Source: Cinclus cinclus (taxonomy: Eukaryota; Chordata; Aves; Passeriformes; Cinclidae). Taken from it: 64,000 bases of DNA. The translations under genes were made by a program, and so were the position numbers. The notes under the pieces were generated by a model, which saw only the letters and a list, made by a program, of their open reading frames with translations, ran no database searches and was not told where the DNA came from. This document shows, piece by piece, positions 27,183 to 40,255 of this stretch. Position 1 is the first letter of the stretch. Every line of letters begins with the position of its first letter. The stretch is taken from assembly GCF_963662255.1 (NCBI RefSeq), contig NC_085047.1:20432258-20496257 (forward strand), written 5' to 3'.

Positions 27183-30100
27183 ATTGCCATGTAGTGATTG
27201 TCATGCTGATAATCGGTGCAAGAGCACCAGACAAGAAAATAATCCAGTCTTATTTTAATTCAGTTTAGTTTAGTAACACTTTTTATTCCCTGAAACTTCT
27301 CTTGAAGCTGGCCAACGTATCTACTTTTGTGTTGTTTGTCATTAAGTGGCTCCCTTTGGAAACATTTGGTTATTATAATCCATTTTAACAAAATTATTTC
27401 TCAGTAGACTAATTACTTCTGTTTCATTGTACCAAGGTAACTGCTCAATTCTCTTTTAGTGGATAGCATACATTTTTTCCCCTCCATTCATGTTCTACAG
27501 TTTTTATTCACCCACCTTTCTAAAGAATTATCGACATAATTTTAGATTTCATGGTCTTCTCTTGACAACAAAAACAAGGGCATGTGTAGTTCTTTGAGGT
27601 GCACTGCTCTGGAACTGTGAACTGTGTGCCCAAGCTGACCCTGAGAAGCAGGAGTTGTAGGGAGAGAGACTGCAAACCTCTAGTGAACTGAGCAGTGAGT
27701 TTACAAGAAAAGAATGTTGGATCACCAGTGTTGATGCTTGGGTAAGCGATTCACAAAGGAATCTTCCATCTGGAAACTGAAAGAAGTTTATATAAGGTGA
27801 CCTTTAAAAAAAAAAAAGGTAAAAAATTGCTTCTCCAGTACATGGCTGCAGCTATATATTTTGCAGCATGACTCACAAATGGCTTTATAGTTCTGCACCC
27901 CATTGTATAGGAGGAATAAACTTTGGAGAAGAGGAAGTTAAGAGAAAACAGAAGTGTGAACAACTGCTAATGGTGCTCCCTCTGGCTCCATTCAGTCTGC
28001 TGTTCCATCATACTTGAAGGGGGTAATTCAGAGATTCCTTTCTTGGCATATAAGTGGCAACATATGTTTGAATCAGTGAGTGGAAAATGTAGGAAAAAAT
28101 GACAGGCATATGGCAATAAGGAGGCAAGGAAAAATTTGTTGCCCTAACGTTAGCCACATAATTGGTACACTTCTGAGGGACTGATTTATTTAAAGACAAA
28201 ATGTATGCTCCTTTTATTCAGATTTTCTGTATGTGGCCTTGATCTTACAGTGCCTTCATAATTTCTTTGCTCTCTGAGAGAGTGGAAGGTGATAGGAGAG
28301 ATTCAGAGCCTGAGCCAAGGAATAGAGGGGGAAATCAGGATGCAAATTAGACAAATCAACTTTCATTCATATTCTCATTTTAAAAGAGGAAGAATTGAAA
28401 AACTCCATTATTTTAATATTCAGTTCTGTGCCTTTTTTTTAACATATTGAGTTAACTAGAATGTTTATGGTTTAATGCAACATAAGATGTACTGCTTAAG
28501 GAATAGAATAGCTAACAGGCATCATCCAAAATAGTGTTTCCAGTGTGCAGTACATGCTGAGGTAACCTGCTGACTTTAGTCAAAGAAAGGTTTCTACCCA
28601 CGCATATGTATGTGCACAATTGTAAGCAAAATGCAGAATCTCAGTCACATCAGAACCACTGTATGTGATGTAGAGGGAATGTGGGTAGGTTTTTCTGTTT
28701 CCTTAGTTGATTTTGTGTCCTGAGTTCAATAATTCATTTCAAGGGAGAATGTTGGGAAGGTCAAGGTCAAACCTGGTTACGTAGAGCTTCTGATGACATG
28801 TAAAATGTGTGTTTGGGAATGTTCTTTTACCTGAAGCTGAAAACTACAGTCCAAATAATATATTCTCAGAAATGCTTAGGAAGAAATCAGTCTGTGTTCT
28901 TTCTATTGAAAAATTATTTATCGAAACCCTGGGAGAATGTTTCCTACCACGTTTGCCTTCAGAAATGTGGCCTCTTTTTTCTGAAGAGTGGTGAGGCCTT
29001 TGCAGAAGTCTAACTTGGCAACTGATTGGTCTTGTTATGGCTCTTGTTCCATGGGGATCTTAGTCATGCATAGAAAAGGAAAATTGACTAAGTGACATTT
29101 TAATTTCATTCACTCTCCTTTCTGACCTCTTCTGGCTCTGGGATTTTATGGTCTAGTGGTTTAATTTTGAGATGCGAAGTCTTGTGTGAGATTGTAAATA
29201 CTGGTAAATTGATTGCATTATGCTAGCAATTGTAACTTACTCTGGGGAGTGAAGGGCAGATGCCTTACCAATCTTATTTAAATTCAGAAAGTATGCTGTG
29301 TTAAACTTCTAAAAATAGATAAAAAGCCAGCTCTGTCTTTTTAAAAAACCAAAGCCAAAACAATGAAAACAGCCTCCATAATTAGTATTGTGTTAACAAG
29401 TAATGCATTGAACTTGGGAAATCTGAGCTAATATCTCTACCTGAATAAAAGACATCACAAATACTGTCAGCAAAATGAATTAAAACAAATGCTTTGAAAG
29501 AAAACCTATTTATGCTGTTCTGGTTGTCACCCATGTTAGCAAAAAGCCAGGAAAATGCATCTGAAATTCATAGAAATCTTTGGAGTTCAAAAGGAAGAGA
29601 AGAATTTCTAACTATGTGGAGAGAGGAACCTGTGCAACGAAAATTATTAATGTGCTGCTTGTTTGGAAAGAAAGAGGAGACATTTCAAAAGAAGTTTTAG
29701 GAAAATTGTTAAATGTTTTCTATTTGGTAGCTTCTATATGTTTTAATTTACTTAAAACTAAATGCATTCAATTGCCCGGTAGATTTTTTTGGGTTGTTTT
29801 GTTTGATAGTTGGCTTTTTAATTTAGTTAGTTGACTTTGGTGGAATCACTTCCATGCAAGCAGAATCCTGCAAAAGTGTGGATGAAGTCAGAAGGGACAA
29901 GGACACATCCTTTCTATGAGGCCCTGCCTCCTAATTATGCATCAGTTTGAAGAGTGCGTTTAAAGAGGTGTGGTCTTTCTGCTGCTCTGGTCACGCTTTG
30001 GTTTCTGAGCAGCTAATGGTTAAGAAGAAAACTACATTTTGTATCATAAACACTTCAGCTGATTGGAATTTTTCCTTTGACTGGCCATCACACCAGCATA

Positions 30101-30719
30101 AATTGCTGTGAGGACTTGTAATGTTTAAGGAAGAGCTTTTTGCTTCAGTAATTGGCTAAAACATACAAACTCTGACCTGGTGTCAGAAGGAAATCAGTGC
30201 TTGACTCCACCACAATGTAACTGTAATCTGAAGGTGTGCCATCTTTATGATGTGGGGAACTCCAAATGGTTTGTACAGCTTTTTAAAGCAACAGGGTTAT
30301 CGCCTATCTGCGTGCCATGAGTGGCAGCCATCCAGTAGAAGGGCAGCTTTCAAAAGGAGACATGTAGGGACTGCTTGCTGGGTATGGAACACACATGCAC
30401 ACATAGTTATTTCTTGTGAAATGCTAGCAGTGTGTTCATCCTTTTTCCCTTTGCTTTTCTTGAGTTAAGCAGAACTTACACTCTTCCATGTTACTTCAAT
30501 CACCATACAGCGAATGCTGGAGGAGAGGCAGCCACTGTTGTTATCCTTCCCTGACTGAAGGTTGAAATCAGTGCTTTTATGCCACCTATCTTTAGATAAA
30601 ATCCACCAATATCATGTCGTTTATATTAAAATGATAAATCCTTTTCTAGATCTGTGGAGCTTTAGGATCCTGTTCTTACCAGCAGTACTGGCAATTAGTT
30701 GTCCTGTAAAAAGTCACTC

Positions 30720-30735
30720 TTTTTTTTTTTTTTTT
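30720..30735. repeat. Poly(T) run
   Basis: Sixteen consecutive thymines. Confidence 0.9.
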
Positions 30736-32414
30736 ACTGAACTATTAGCTTTCTTGAAAAAAAGCTTTGTGCAGATGTGTAGCTGTGGCTTCTGTGTGTC
30801 TGACCTGTGCTGGTGGGCAGCATTGGGTATGAACTGTTATGAGCATGGTTGTAAATTGAGTTGGATTTGGATATCATGGTGGAGTTCAATCTGCTTTTAC
30901 TAATGCTGAGAAAATGAGATGTTCTCTCATCTGCAGCTTCTGATAGGAGTAGATTTGAGCTTCTTCAGAATTCTTCAAATCCTTTTATCCAGTGTCACTG
31001 GAGTTGTTTTTTTTTTTTTCAGTCTCAGATATAAGCTCTGTTGGTTTACTGTACTGGGATGAATTTCTTCTATGGGTCTTGGGGATCAGTGTTAGTGTTT
31101 ACTTCCCCATCCTGTCTGGAGTGCTGATGCTGTTGTAGATTGTTTTGCAATTGTTTTTGTAGATTTTTCTTTTTGTTTAAATTTTGCCTAGAGATGATTA
31201 AGAATTGCATACGCAGGAGAGGTCTGAGTAAACTAAAGAGGCAACACATCTAATCCTTTGGGGGTTTATCGCAGATTATAATTTGAAGTTTGTAAATATT
31301 GTAAGAGAAGGATGCAACATGAGTAGAGTAGACATCCTATGTAAATATTTGGGCTTTAAAGTCTAGAATGTCTTCTGATGTTGTTTTATACCATTTCTTT
31401 TTAAGCAGAATGTTTTTATGTTTTAAGAAGATGTAAACTCCTAAGAAGTTAGCTTATTAGTGTGCAAAAGTATCTTACCTGTATACTAATGAAATAAAAT
31501 TTCCACAATATTAATAGATGACAGTAAGTGAAACCTAAATACACTTGAGACTGTGGTCACCAGGATAGGAATTTTACATCTCTGATTGATTCCTCTCTGT
31601 CTGGGAATAGGCATTGTAAACTCCTTTCTCTTTGTTTCCTTCCAGCAGTTCAAAATATCTGAATTTTTTCATTTTGTTTTATGTGTATTAAGGACACCAG
31701 TAACAGCCATTGCTATTTCATAGTGACTTGGAAGCAGAGAATAAAAAGATTTGTTGAGCATGTTAGGACACTTGTTCTAGCATAATATCAGGACTCTTGG
31801 CATACACTGCTTAACGGAAGTGTAGGAGGCAAACTGTAGGGTAAGCATGGACAGAATAATTTGTTCCATAATAATGTCTCATTTTGATTTCTAATCAGAA
31901 GTACATTTGATTTCAAAATAATATTTTTCCCTTCTTCATGCATGCTGCTGAATCCTCAGAAACAAGCATCAACCATTTCAGTGCCTTTGTTTTGCATCTA
32001 AAGGCTCAGCAGAATTTCCTAAACTTTTGGGCTTAGAAATTTCTGGTTGAAGTGTCATAATCTCTTTATTAATAAAAGAAACAAGCTTTTTGATGTACTT
32101 CTAGTTTTGGAGTTACCCTGTTTTTATATTAATAGAAGCTTTATTTTTCCATAATGCAAGGTAAAGAGCAGTTCCTGAACAGCCTTCAGTCTCCATTCAT
32201 GATGCTTTGTGTGTGATGCATTTGATTGTGTTCTCTCTTAGCATATGAAACAAGAAATTGTGCAGAGAGAGTAGGTGAGTGAATGTATAAATGGGTATGG
32301 AAATTTCACTGGCTATGGATGTTTCAGTTGAAAGGTGGAAAGCAATAAAGAACATCAGATGTGCTAATCTGTAAAATAAAATGTATCTCAATATACGTAT
32401 GAGCAAGAATATAA

Positions 32415-32440
32415 GCGTATATATGTGTGTGTGTATACAT
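32415..32440. repeat. (TA/TG)n microsatellite
   Basis: Alternating GTATATATGTGTGTGTGTAT, a short purine-pyrimidine alternating run. Confidence 0.7.
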
Positions 32441-35400
32441 AGGGACTAGCGTTCATCTACTGCATTAACGTCAAATTCCCAAAAATGTGGTGACAAGAGA
32501 GGACCGTTTTAGCTCATGTCAGGACAATGTGCTTTAGTATTTTCTGCATCCCTGGAGGGCTTATTAAACACTAAACAAAATGTCTCAGAATATAACTGAT
32601 TGAGTGTTTTAATATGCCCTTTTGTTTGGCTCTTGGCCAGCTGCTCATTGCACCAGGCTGTGGCAAACAAAACCTGTAATTTACACTGAAAGTATCATGC
32701 AGTTCACTCTGCAAGCTTCTTAACTCAGAACTTTTATAAAGTAAACATTCAAACAAACTTCAGGTTCTTAATGTAAACATATTTTGTAACTCTAAACTTG
32801 GCCAAACAGTTAAGAATCAAATAAGGGTTGTATTGTTTTCCCCTTCCCATGAAAATGCCATTATATATTTTTCCTTTCCTTTGCTGATAAGTGGGGATAT
32901 CTCTACATGAGTAATGAGAAAAGATGGCAGTAATCAAAGAACTTTTTTTCATTCTCGCATTTTTTTAACTTTGTGGCTTAGGCACCAATTTCTTAACTGT
33001 TTAATTTTTTACTATGAAGTGTATCCTAGTGAGGACTGACACAAATTCCACCATCAATGGCATATCTGCATATCACATTCCACTTGGTCCAAACTCAGAA
33101 TGCAAAATACAATTTAGTGGACTTCTGTGAAATGTAAAATTTTCAGATATTTCTGTGATTTTGCTGTTTGCCTTATTTTTTTTTCCAATTGAATGAATTA
33201 ATTTTCTTTCTAGAGGATGTTTCCTTAAAACTTAAATGTGATGTCTAAAAGTGTGGGCAGAAGTAGAATGGTAAGAAATCGGAGTGGGCAGATGCTGTAG
33301 ATGTGAAACAGATAAGATGGGTCAAAGCTGTTGGTTAATAGCTGCACACAAGGGAGAAGTACAGGAAACCGTGCTGCAAATGATTGTGGTATAAATGAAG
33401 AGTCCAGTACAGATTTATCCTGCAAATTGCATAATCAAAGAGAGGTTATGGGGAGGAGTAGTGACCTAGGTACATTATCTACAAGTCATCACTTCTAGAA
33501 TGGGATTCTAGTGTGTGTAAAGGTGACTGTCTTTAGTCACTTGAGTGGAGCTGTATTTCCATGGACAACACTGGGATCTTGGGCACCAGCCCCAAAGTGG
33601 AGACATCTGAATGAAGTTCCCCACTTTAGATCTATAGGCTGAATCTTGCCTTTAGTGCCAAGCATGGAACAGAGTTCATTTTTGGTTCTTGAACATAATT
33701 TACAGCTACGCTCAAAAGCAGAGGGGGGACATGAGCAGTAGGACAACAGAATTTGCTCCATGTTAGGCTTACTAGAAGGTGATATGATCTACCAGTCATA
33801 AGATCATCTCACGTAAGAATGGAGAAACAGTAACATAATCTGAATAGGGAGAGAAGGTTGGGATTCTTTCTAAGCTGCAGTCAAAACTATGTGTTTTGCC
33901 ATAATGACTGCAAAAATATGTATTCTTTATAGAGCTGATGACAAGAACAGAAAAGGAAGTAGAATTGAATTATTTTAATATTAAGCACTGAAATATCTGA
34001 GAACAGATGGATCAAATAGAATGAACATAAAAAAATAAAAGAAACCACTGCACAAAACTTCCTTATGAATGTCTGCTTAGTATATACCTTATGAAGTATT
34101 TGCCAATTCATCTAATATGTAGTTGTTTGTACTCTCTTGTTTTATGTATTTGTTCTGAATGCAATGACAGTGAGTAAGGCTTGGCCTTTGTAATGGCTTA
34201 CAGCATCATCATTCCATTTTATGCAGGAAAGTGAGGGGTTTGTGTTAAATAAAGAAGGACTTAAGTGTTACACTGCAAATCATCAGCTTTTCTTTCTAGC
34301 TGCAATTATAACACCTGAATAAACAAAATAACATGAGAAGTTTCTTAAATAATTGAGGTAGATGTCTGGATGCTGCAAGGAAGTAAATGGTGTTCAAAAT
34401 GTTCAGGATGGATTTTTTTCTGCATTCCTGGTCATAGTGTCATCTTGTGTTGGGATCCAACTATTCCTCTGTCATAATTCTTGAAGATACTTTAGTACCT
34501 TAATTATTCATCATATACATTTTGTCTAATTGCTCTTTTATTTGTGTGCATTCATTTGAAGAGGATGTGTGGTATGTTCTGTCCAGCATTTTTTGAGATA
34601 AGTGTAATTGAAGATATTTTTAGTATTTTTCTTTTAAAAACAAACAGCCTCTCCCTTTCTTCTTGGAGGTAGGAGAGCTCTGCTTTATTCTGAATAATTT
34701 TTAAAAGCCTAATTGTTCCCTTGAGCTCAGCATCATTATTCCTCTCTCCATTATTTTTATGAACTGCTGCCTGCCTTATTTCCTTGGGAAGTCTGGCTGC
34801 AGCTCCCTAGGAGGATGAAGTCTGCATGCCTGAGCTCTTTTCAAACTATGACACCACATGCTAGTACTTACTTCTTTAAAATTTGACTAAATATTTCATT
34901 ATAGATATTTTCAAGAGACTTATGCATGGGTTTCCATGATCTCATTCTTTGATTTTTTAATGAAAAGAAGGAAAAAGGTCGTGATATTCTACAGCTATTC
35001 AAATATTCAGCTTTTGCAATGGCAAATCAAATTCTGATATTGCTTCTTCATTTAGGTGCAATAAGGATAGGTAGCTGTTTGTAAAAACAACATGATTTGC
35101 TGTGGAAAGAAAGCTGGCTCTTTGTATAGTGAAACTAAGTGAGTTATAGAAGTTTGTTTCATGACTGGATTTGTTTTATTGTCTAATAATGTGCAAGCTA
35201 CCAGGCTTTCCACACTGTTGGGATGAGCAACGTACTCTTATCGAGATCAAACCTTCATGCCTGCTTAATACACTGGACACTAAAAGATAACCTGTTTTCA
35301 AGAGCCCAGTAGACATTGAGTAATTCAGAAGATTCTTTCTTGCATTTTAGTTGAAGTTACCTTATGGATGAAAAAATGGGATGATGATGGATAGGCACAC

Positions 35401-38400
35401 AGGCTAAGAAACTCAACTTAAATTGGCCTTTGTCAATATATGTTTCAAACAATTGTATGTAAATAGTCAAACCCTCAAGGGCTTTTTAATGCACGTTAAA
35501 GAGAAATATATCCATACTGGGAGAGGGGTAAATTAACTGTTCTAAGGTCAGTCTTGCTTCAGTTAAAATACTGGGATTAACAGGATAGAGCAAAGCATTA
35601 CTTGGGGACGGGTGGGAAAGGAGAGCAGACTTGGCACATCATTTGCTTTTCCCTCAGCTGGCTGGAGGCTTTTGCGTTCACCAGATACATGCCAGTTCTC
35701 TTCTTTACTGTAGTTTCTTTTCTTGTTAAAAACTAGTGCTGCCTCCCATTTCCCTGTCAGCTTTAAGGACCCACCAGCTAATAGTTAAATCAGTTTTTCA
35801 TTCTTTTAGACTACTTAAATACTGTTTAGTCCTGGTAAAGTGCTAGTAAACTTGTTGTTTTGTATTGTACATATTTGATTTAAAGTCCTGCTACCAGTTT
35901 GGATATAGATGGCATCACAGACACTTTATGGAGAAAGAATCTAATGTGGAAACCTCCTTGACTTCTGAAGTACTGGAATCCAAAGCTATCAGTCAGGGAC
36001 AAATACAAATCAAAAAGAGATTGTAACAAATGAACCAAATTAATTTTATACTTCATTATTCAGTGGAGAAAGGTGTCCAGATTCTGATTTCAACCTTTGT
36101 TGTTATTTCAGATTGATGATCAGTAGATTAGAATTTATATGATTATCTGTTTATATATGTGCTACAACTCACAGAAGGTCTGGATATGCTTTTACACAGT
36201 TAAATACATTTCTCTTGTTTGGCTCAACTTTTCTGCTTTCCTTTTTTTGTTGAAGCTATACAGCCCCCACATCAGCATAATCTGTTCTCTAATTTTGATT
36301 TAAGTACTTATCAACAGTATAATCATATTTCTCTGGATGTTCTTCTCATATAGTTTAGAAGTATAAAATCACATTCTATCCATGGCCACATTTACAACTA
36401 ATTTTTATGTTGGATTCTTGATACTGCATAGCAGCCTTCACACCCTTGTTCTTTGACAGTTTGCTTTGTAGCTGGGTTTTTAAAAATTCTGCTTGTTTGA
36501 AATGCTCTTTGATTAGACAGAGCTTTGCTATTTCCTGTCAAACTTCATTAGCCACTTATATTCTTTATTTCCAAGAATACAGAGTTTTAATGATTGCATC
36601 TCTAATTGGTGCTTCCTTCTGAACTGTCTTTGCATCTGCACCTGCCAACTTTCTGTTAAGTAGTCTTCATCTTAATTTTAATCTTAAATACCGTAGTCTG
36701 TTTTTGTTTTATTTTAGGTGAAGTTGTGCATCCTATTCCAAGTCTTCCACAGTCTAATAAAACTGAATTCTTTCTTTCTGCATCATTTTCTCAACTACTT
36801 TTTGAAATACAACTGTAATGCCAGAACCTGTGCTTTGGTATTAGAACTATTTCAAAGATGTAGCCATGGAGACAGTCATGTTGTCAGGTGGCTAAAAAGC
36901 TTAATTTTATTCTCCAAGCACTTTGAAAATTCTTTTATATGCTGTTATTTTTATCATGAACAGCTCCTTCTCAGTTTTCTCCAAGAAATTCTCTGGATAA
37001 CTGCTGTTTATCATAAAACCACCCGTCTTTGCATTTAGTAATCAGAATACCCAAGGGCAAGGTTGTATGTACTGTTTTGAGATCTTTGCATATGTAACTG
37101 TTAAATGATGGACTTTATTGAAATGCTGGCAGTGAAATCTGGTATTATATGGAATTAGCTGAATTTTAAGATTGATTATAGACAAGAAATTTAGACCAAA
37201 CTAATCTTAAAATTTGATAATCCATATAAGCATATGTGGAAAACAGGCTGATTCATGTAAAATAAATGTTTTATATTGTGCAACTAGTAAAACCTCTGTT
37301 TGGAATGCCTTCTTTTCTTTCTTTGTATTGGAAAGCCTGCTTTTCTTATTTTGCTTTTGAAGTTAAAACAGAGCTAAAGAAGATGGGAATTCACAGAGAT
37401 CAGGATCTTAAATCTGTAAGATATGTTCCTTTGATAAAACTATTGAGTTACACACCATTCTGCTGGATATTTGCAAGAAATGATGCATTCCAAAGTGGTA
37501 TTACAAACCTCCTTACCCTCTGGTAAACTGAGGGCTTAGGAAGCTAAATCAGCTCATCATTTGTGCCCTTCTGTAGGTTCAGTTCTGTATATTTCAATTA
37601 CCCTTTATTTCTAGGCCAAATGCTACACTGAGGGAGACCTAAAGCACACATAGATGATCAAAGCAGTTTTCATTGTTTTTTCAGGAGAATCGAACTGTGT
37701 AAACTCGTAGTTTACTCACTGCTTCTTCATTCAGAGCTAATGTTGGCTGCTACATTGTGTTCAGAGAAATGAGAAAACTGGGTTCTGAACCAAAGACAAT
37801 CTATGTAGGGTTGATATTTCAGTAAGAGTTGTGGATGACTAGCAATTAATAACATGGATTTATGGATGTCGTGCTCTATTACAGTGGTGAAGCTTTGATA
37901 AGCATGTTTACATGGTCCTTGGAGTTTTAATAGAGTAGTTTTCATTAACTTTATGTATAACCTGTATTTTTTATTGGCTATACTTAAACCTAGCCCATAA
38001 TGATTTTGGAGGTTGATAGCAAACTTAGAGATATAAAAAGTTAAGTAACTTTATCCAATGAGTGTGTTTATCCAAATATGTTATCAAACTTCTCAACTTG
38101 CGCTTTAGAAAGCCAGTTAGGGACAGACTGATACCTTCTCCTGTCTGACAGAACACAAAGACATCCAAGATGTTGAAAAAGACTGTTGAAAAAAAAGGAA
38201 GAATTTTAGGATTTCAGGGAGTTGGTCTTGCTTCTCAGTTCCTCAGTTGGATGCAAGATGCAATTTTGAAGTGAGAAACATGTGGAATCTTGTCTAAACA
38301 CTTAATAAATTATGTCCCAGTTTCTTGATGACTTAAACACAAATTGTAGGATCTGAACATTCCTAAAAGTAATTTTAATTGTGTCAGAATAAGGTTTACA

Positions 38401-40214
38401 GTGCTCAAAATTTCTTGATAACCCTGACATTTTTAGCAAACAAGTCAGCGTGAAGGGAGAGGAGGGTGCATGGTCTCCATTTCTACTAGGTTTTATTTCC
38501 TTTTCCACAAGGTTCTCTGGTTTTGTTCAGACTACGAGGAGGAAGGAGGCTAGCATCATGTGTAAGGAAGTGATATGGTAACAATTATGGTATACTGAAA
38601 TGGAAGGGTAGTTCAAGAAAAACAGGATTTAGTACCTGTTAGTACCTGATAATGTTTGTGGGGCTTGTGTCTTTCCCCAGTGACTTGAAGATGCTGTGAA
38701 TCAAAGTGCTGAGGCTAAGGAATTTCCCAGTAGCATATAAAAGCCAAAGACCTTGACTGCTTTTAAAAGTGAAGAGCCCTATTTTAAGTTGCAGGTTTTT
38801 AATCAGCTCATCACACATTTCAAGCAAAATGTGTGACTTGGAAGGTATTGGCAAGGAAGTTAATAAGGCAAAGAGCAGCTTTAGTGATGTGCTTTTGCAG
38901 TGCCTTAAGTTGGATGCTGTGTCTGCTGAAGATGCTCAGTGATTCTTGGTCAGAGAATGAGAGCAGACCTGTGCAAGGTAATCTCATCAAGCTCATCTAC
39001 GTATTTAGAAACAACCATGTTTCTGGATTTAGTGAGTTTCCCTTCTCCAACACAAAGGCAGAGTCTGGGAGAAGATAACTGATGCTAGGCCAAATCTGGC
39101 AGACATAAACCAGTTAACTGAGTAATTTCAGTGTTATTGTCCTTTTTGGACTTCTTATCTATTTTGGAGTGGGGAGAGGAATAAAAGTTTTCTATAGCAG
39201 TATTCTTCCCCTGACATCTCTCAGTAGTTGGGTTTGGGTATTATATCTGCTTGCTGCTGTTGTTGATGACCAAGTTACGGTTCAAGAGTCTTTAAGTGCT
39301 GGAGCCTTCCCTTGTCAGAATGTCGGTGAAAGCTTCAGCTTTTACCAGCCATGTTTCTCATCATAAACTTTTCTGTGGGAGTGTGGAGGGACTGGTTAAT
39401 TCTCTGCCTGCTCAGACTTTGGAGTTCCTTCAAGTTGTGCCTCACAGGGCTATTGTGTCAGATTTTATCCCAAGGGATGTGCAGCTCAGAGAGACCTACC
39501 ACAGAAGAGGAGTGGGCAGTTCTCCTTTTGGAATCATCCTGAAGCAGCAGACTTTACTGCAGCTCACTCAAACTTTCCTCCTAGGGCTTTTTCTGCTGTG
39601 GATCTCTCTGTTACCTAATAGGGCGCTTTAGGGTTCTTTTTCAGTCTTAGCCAAGTATTTAGCATCTTTCAGTAGAGGAAGTATTTTATTGAGCTGTTAA
39701 AGAGAATGAATTATTGAATGAATAGAAAAGTATAATTTTGTTTATGACAATGCAACTTTTATATAACATTTCTAGAGAGATTAGGACTTTTCTGTACTTT
39801 GGACATCTGAAATGAGAAGTAAAATTGTCAACACTGCATTTGGAGAACATCTCTCTGTTGCAAGGGAGAGAATACATGGTCCAGTAAGTTCTCTTCTATC
39901 TACTCCAATTTGCTACTCTGAGCCATCCCTCTGACCTGTGTCTCATCATAACACACACCAAAACATACACAAGTCTGAATGACAAATTTTAAAAACCAGA
40001 GTTCAATATGTCCTTCCCAAACTTTTAGATAATTTCTGTGGCATTTTCCCAGTCTTCTTTTTAGTAGAAAGATACAAATATTGAATAGAGTTTTTCGATG
40101 TGTTCACACTCTTGATCTTCAGATTCTCAACAGATTGTGTTACCTTGTCCCAGTGTGTAGTGTTTTTCTGAAAGGGTCTAAAATGTGCATTTCAGGCTCA
40201 ACAAACAAAATAAT

Positions 40215-40255
40215 ACAAATAATGTATGTACCTGACAAAATAATGTATGTACCTG
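40215..40255 (+). repeat. Tandem duplication of a 20-21 base unit
   Basis: Two head-to-tail copies of ACAAATAATGTATGTACCTG (40215-40234 and 40235-40255). The second has one extra A. They are otherwise identical, suggesting a recent slip. Confidence 0.9.

Noticed and set aside
39296..39631. 111-codon plus-strand open frame
   Set aside because: No family similarity that I can recognise, and overlapping frames are equally open. Not supported as a gene.
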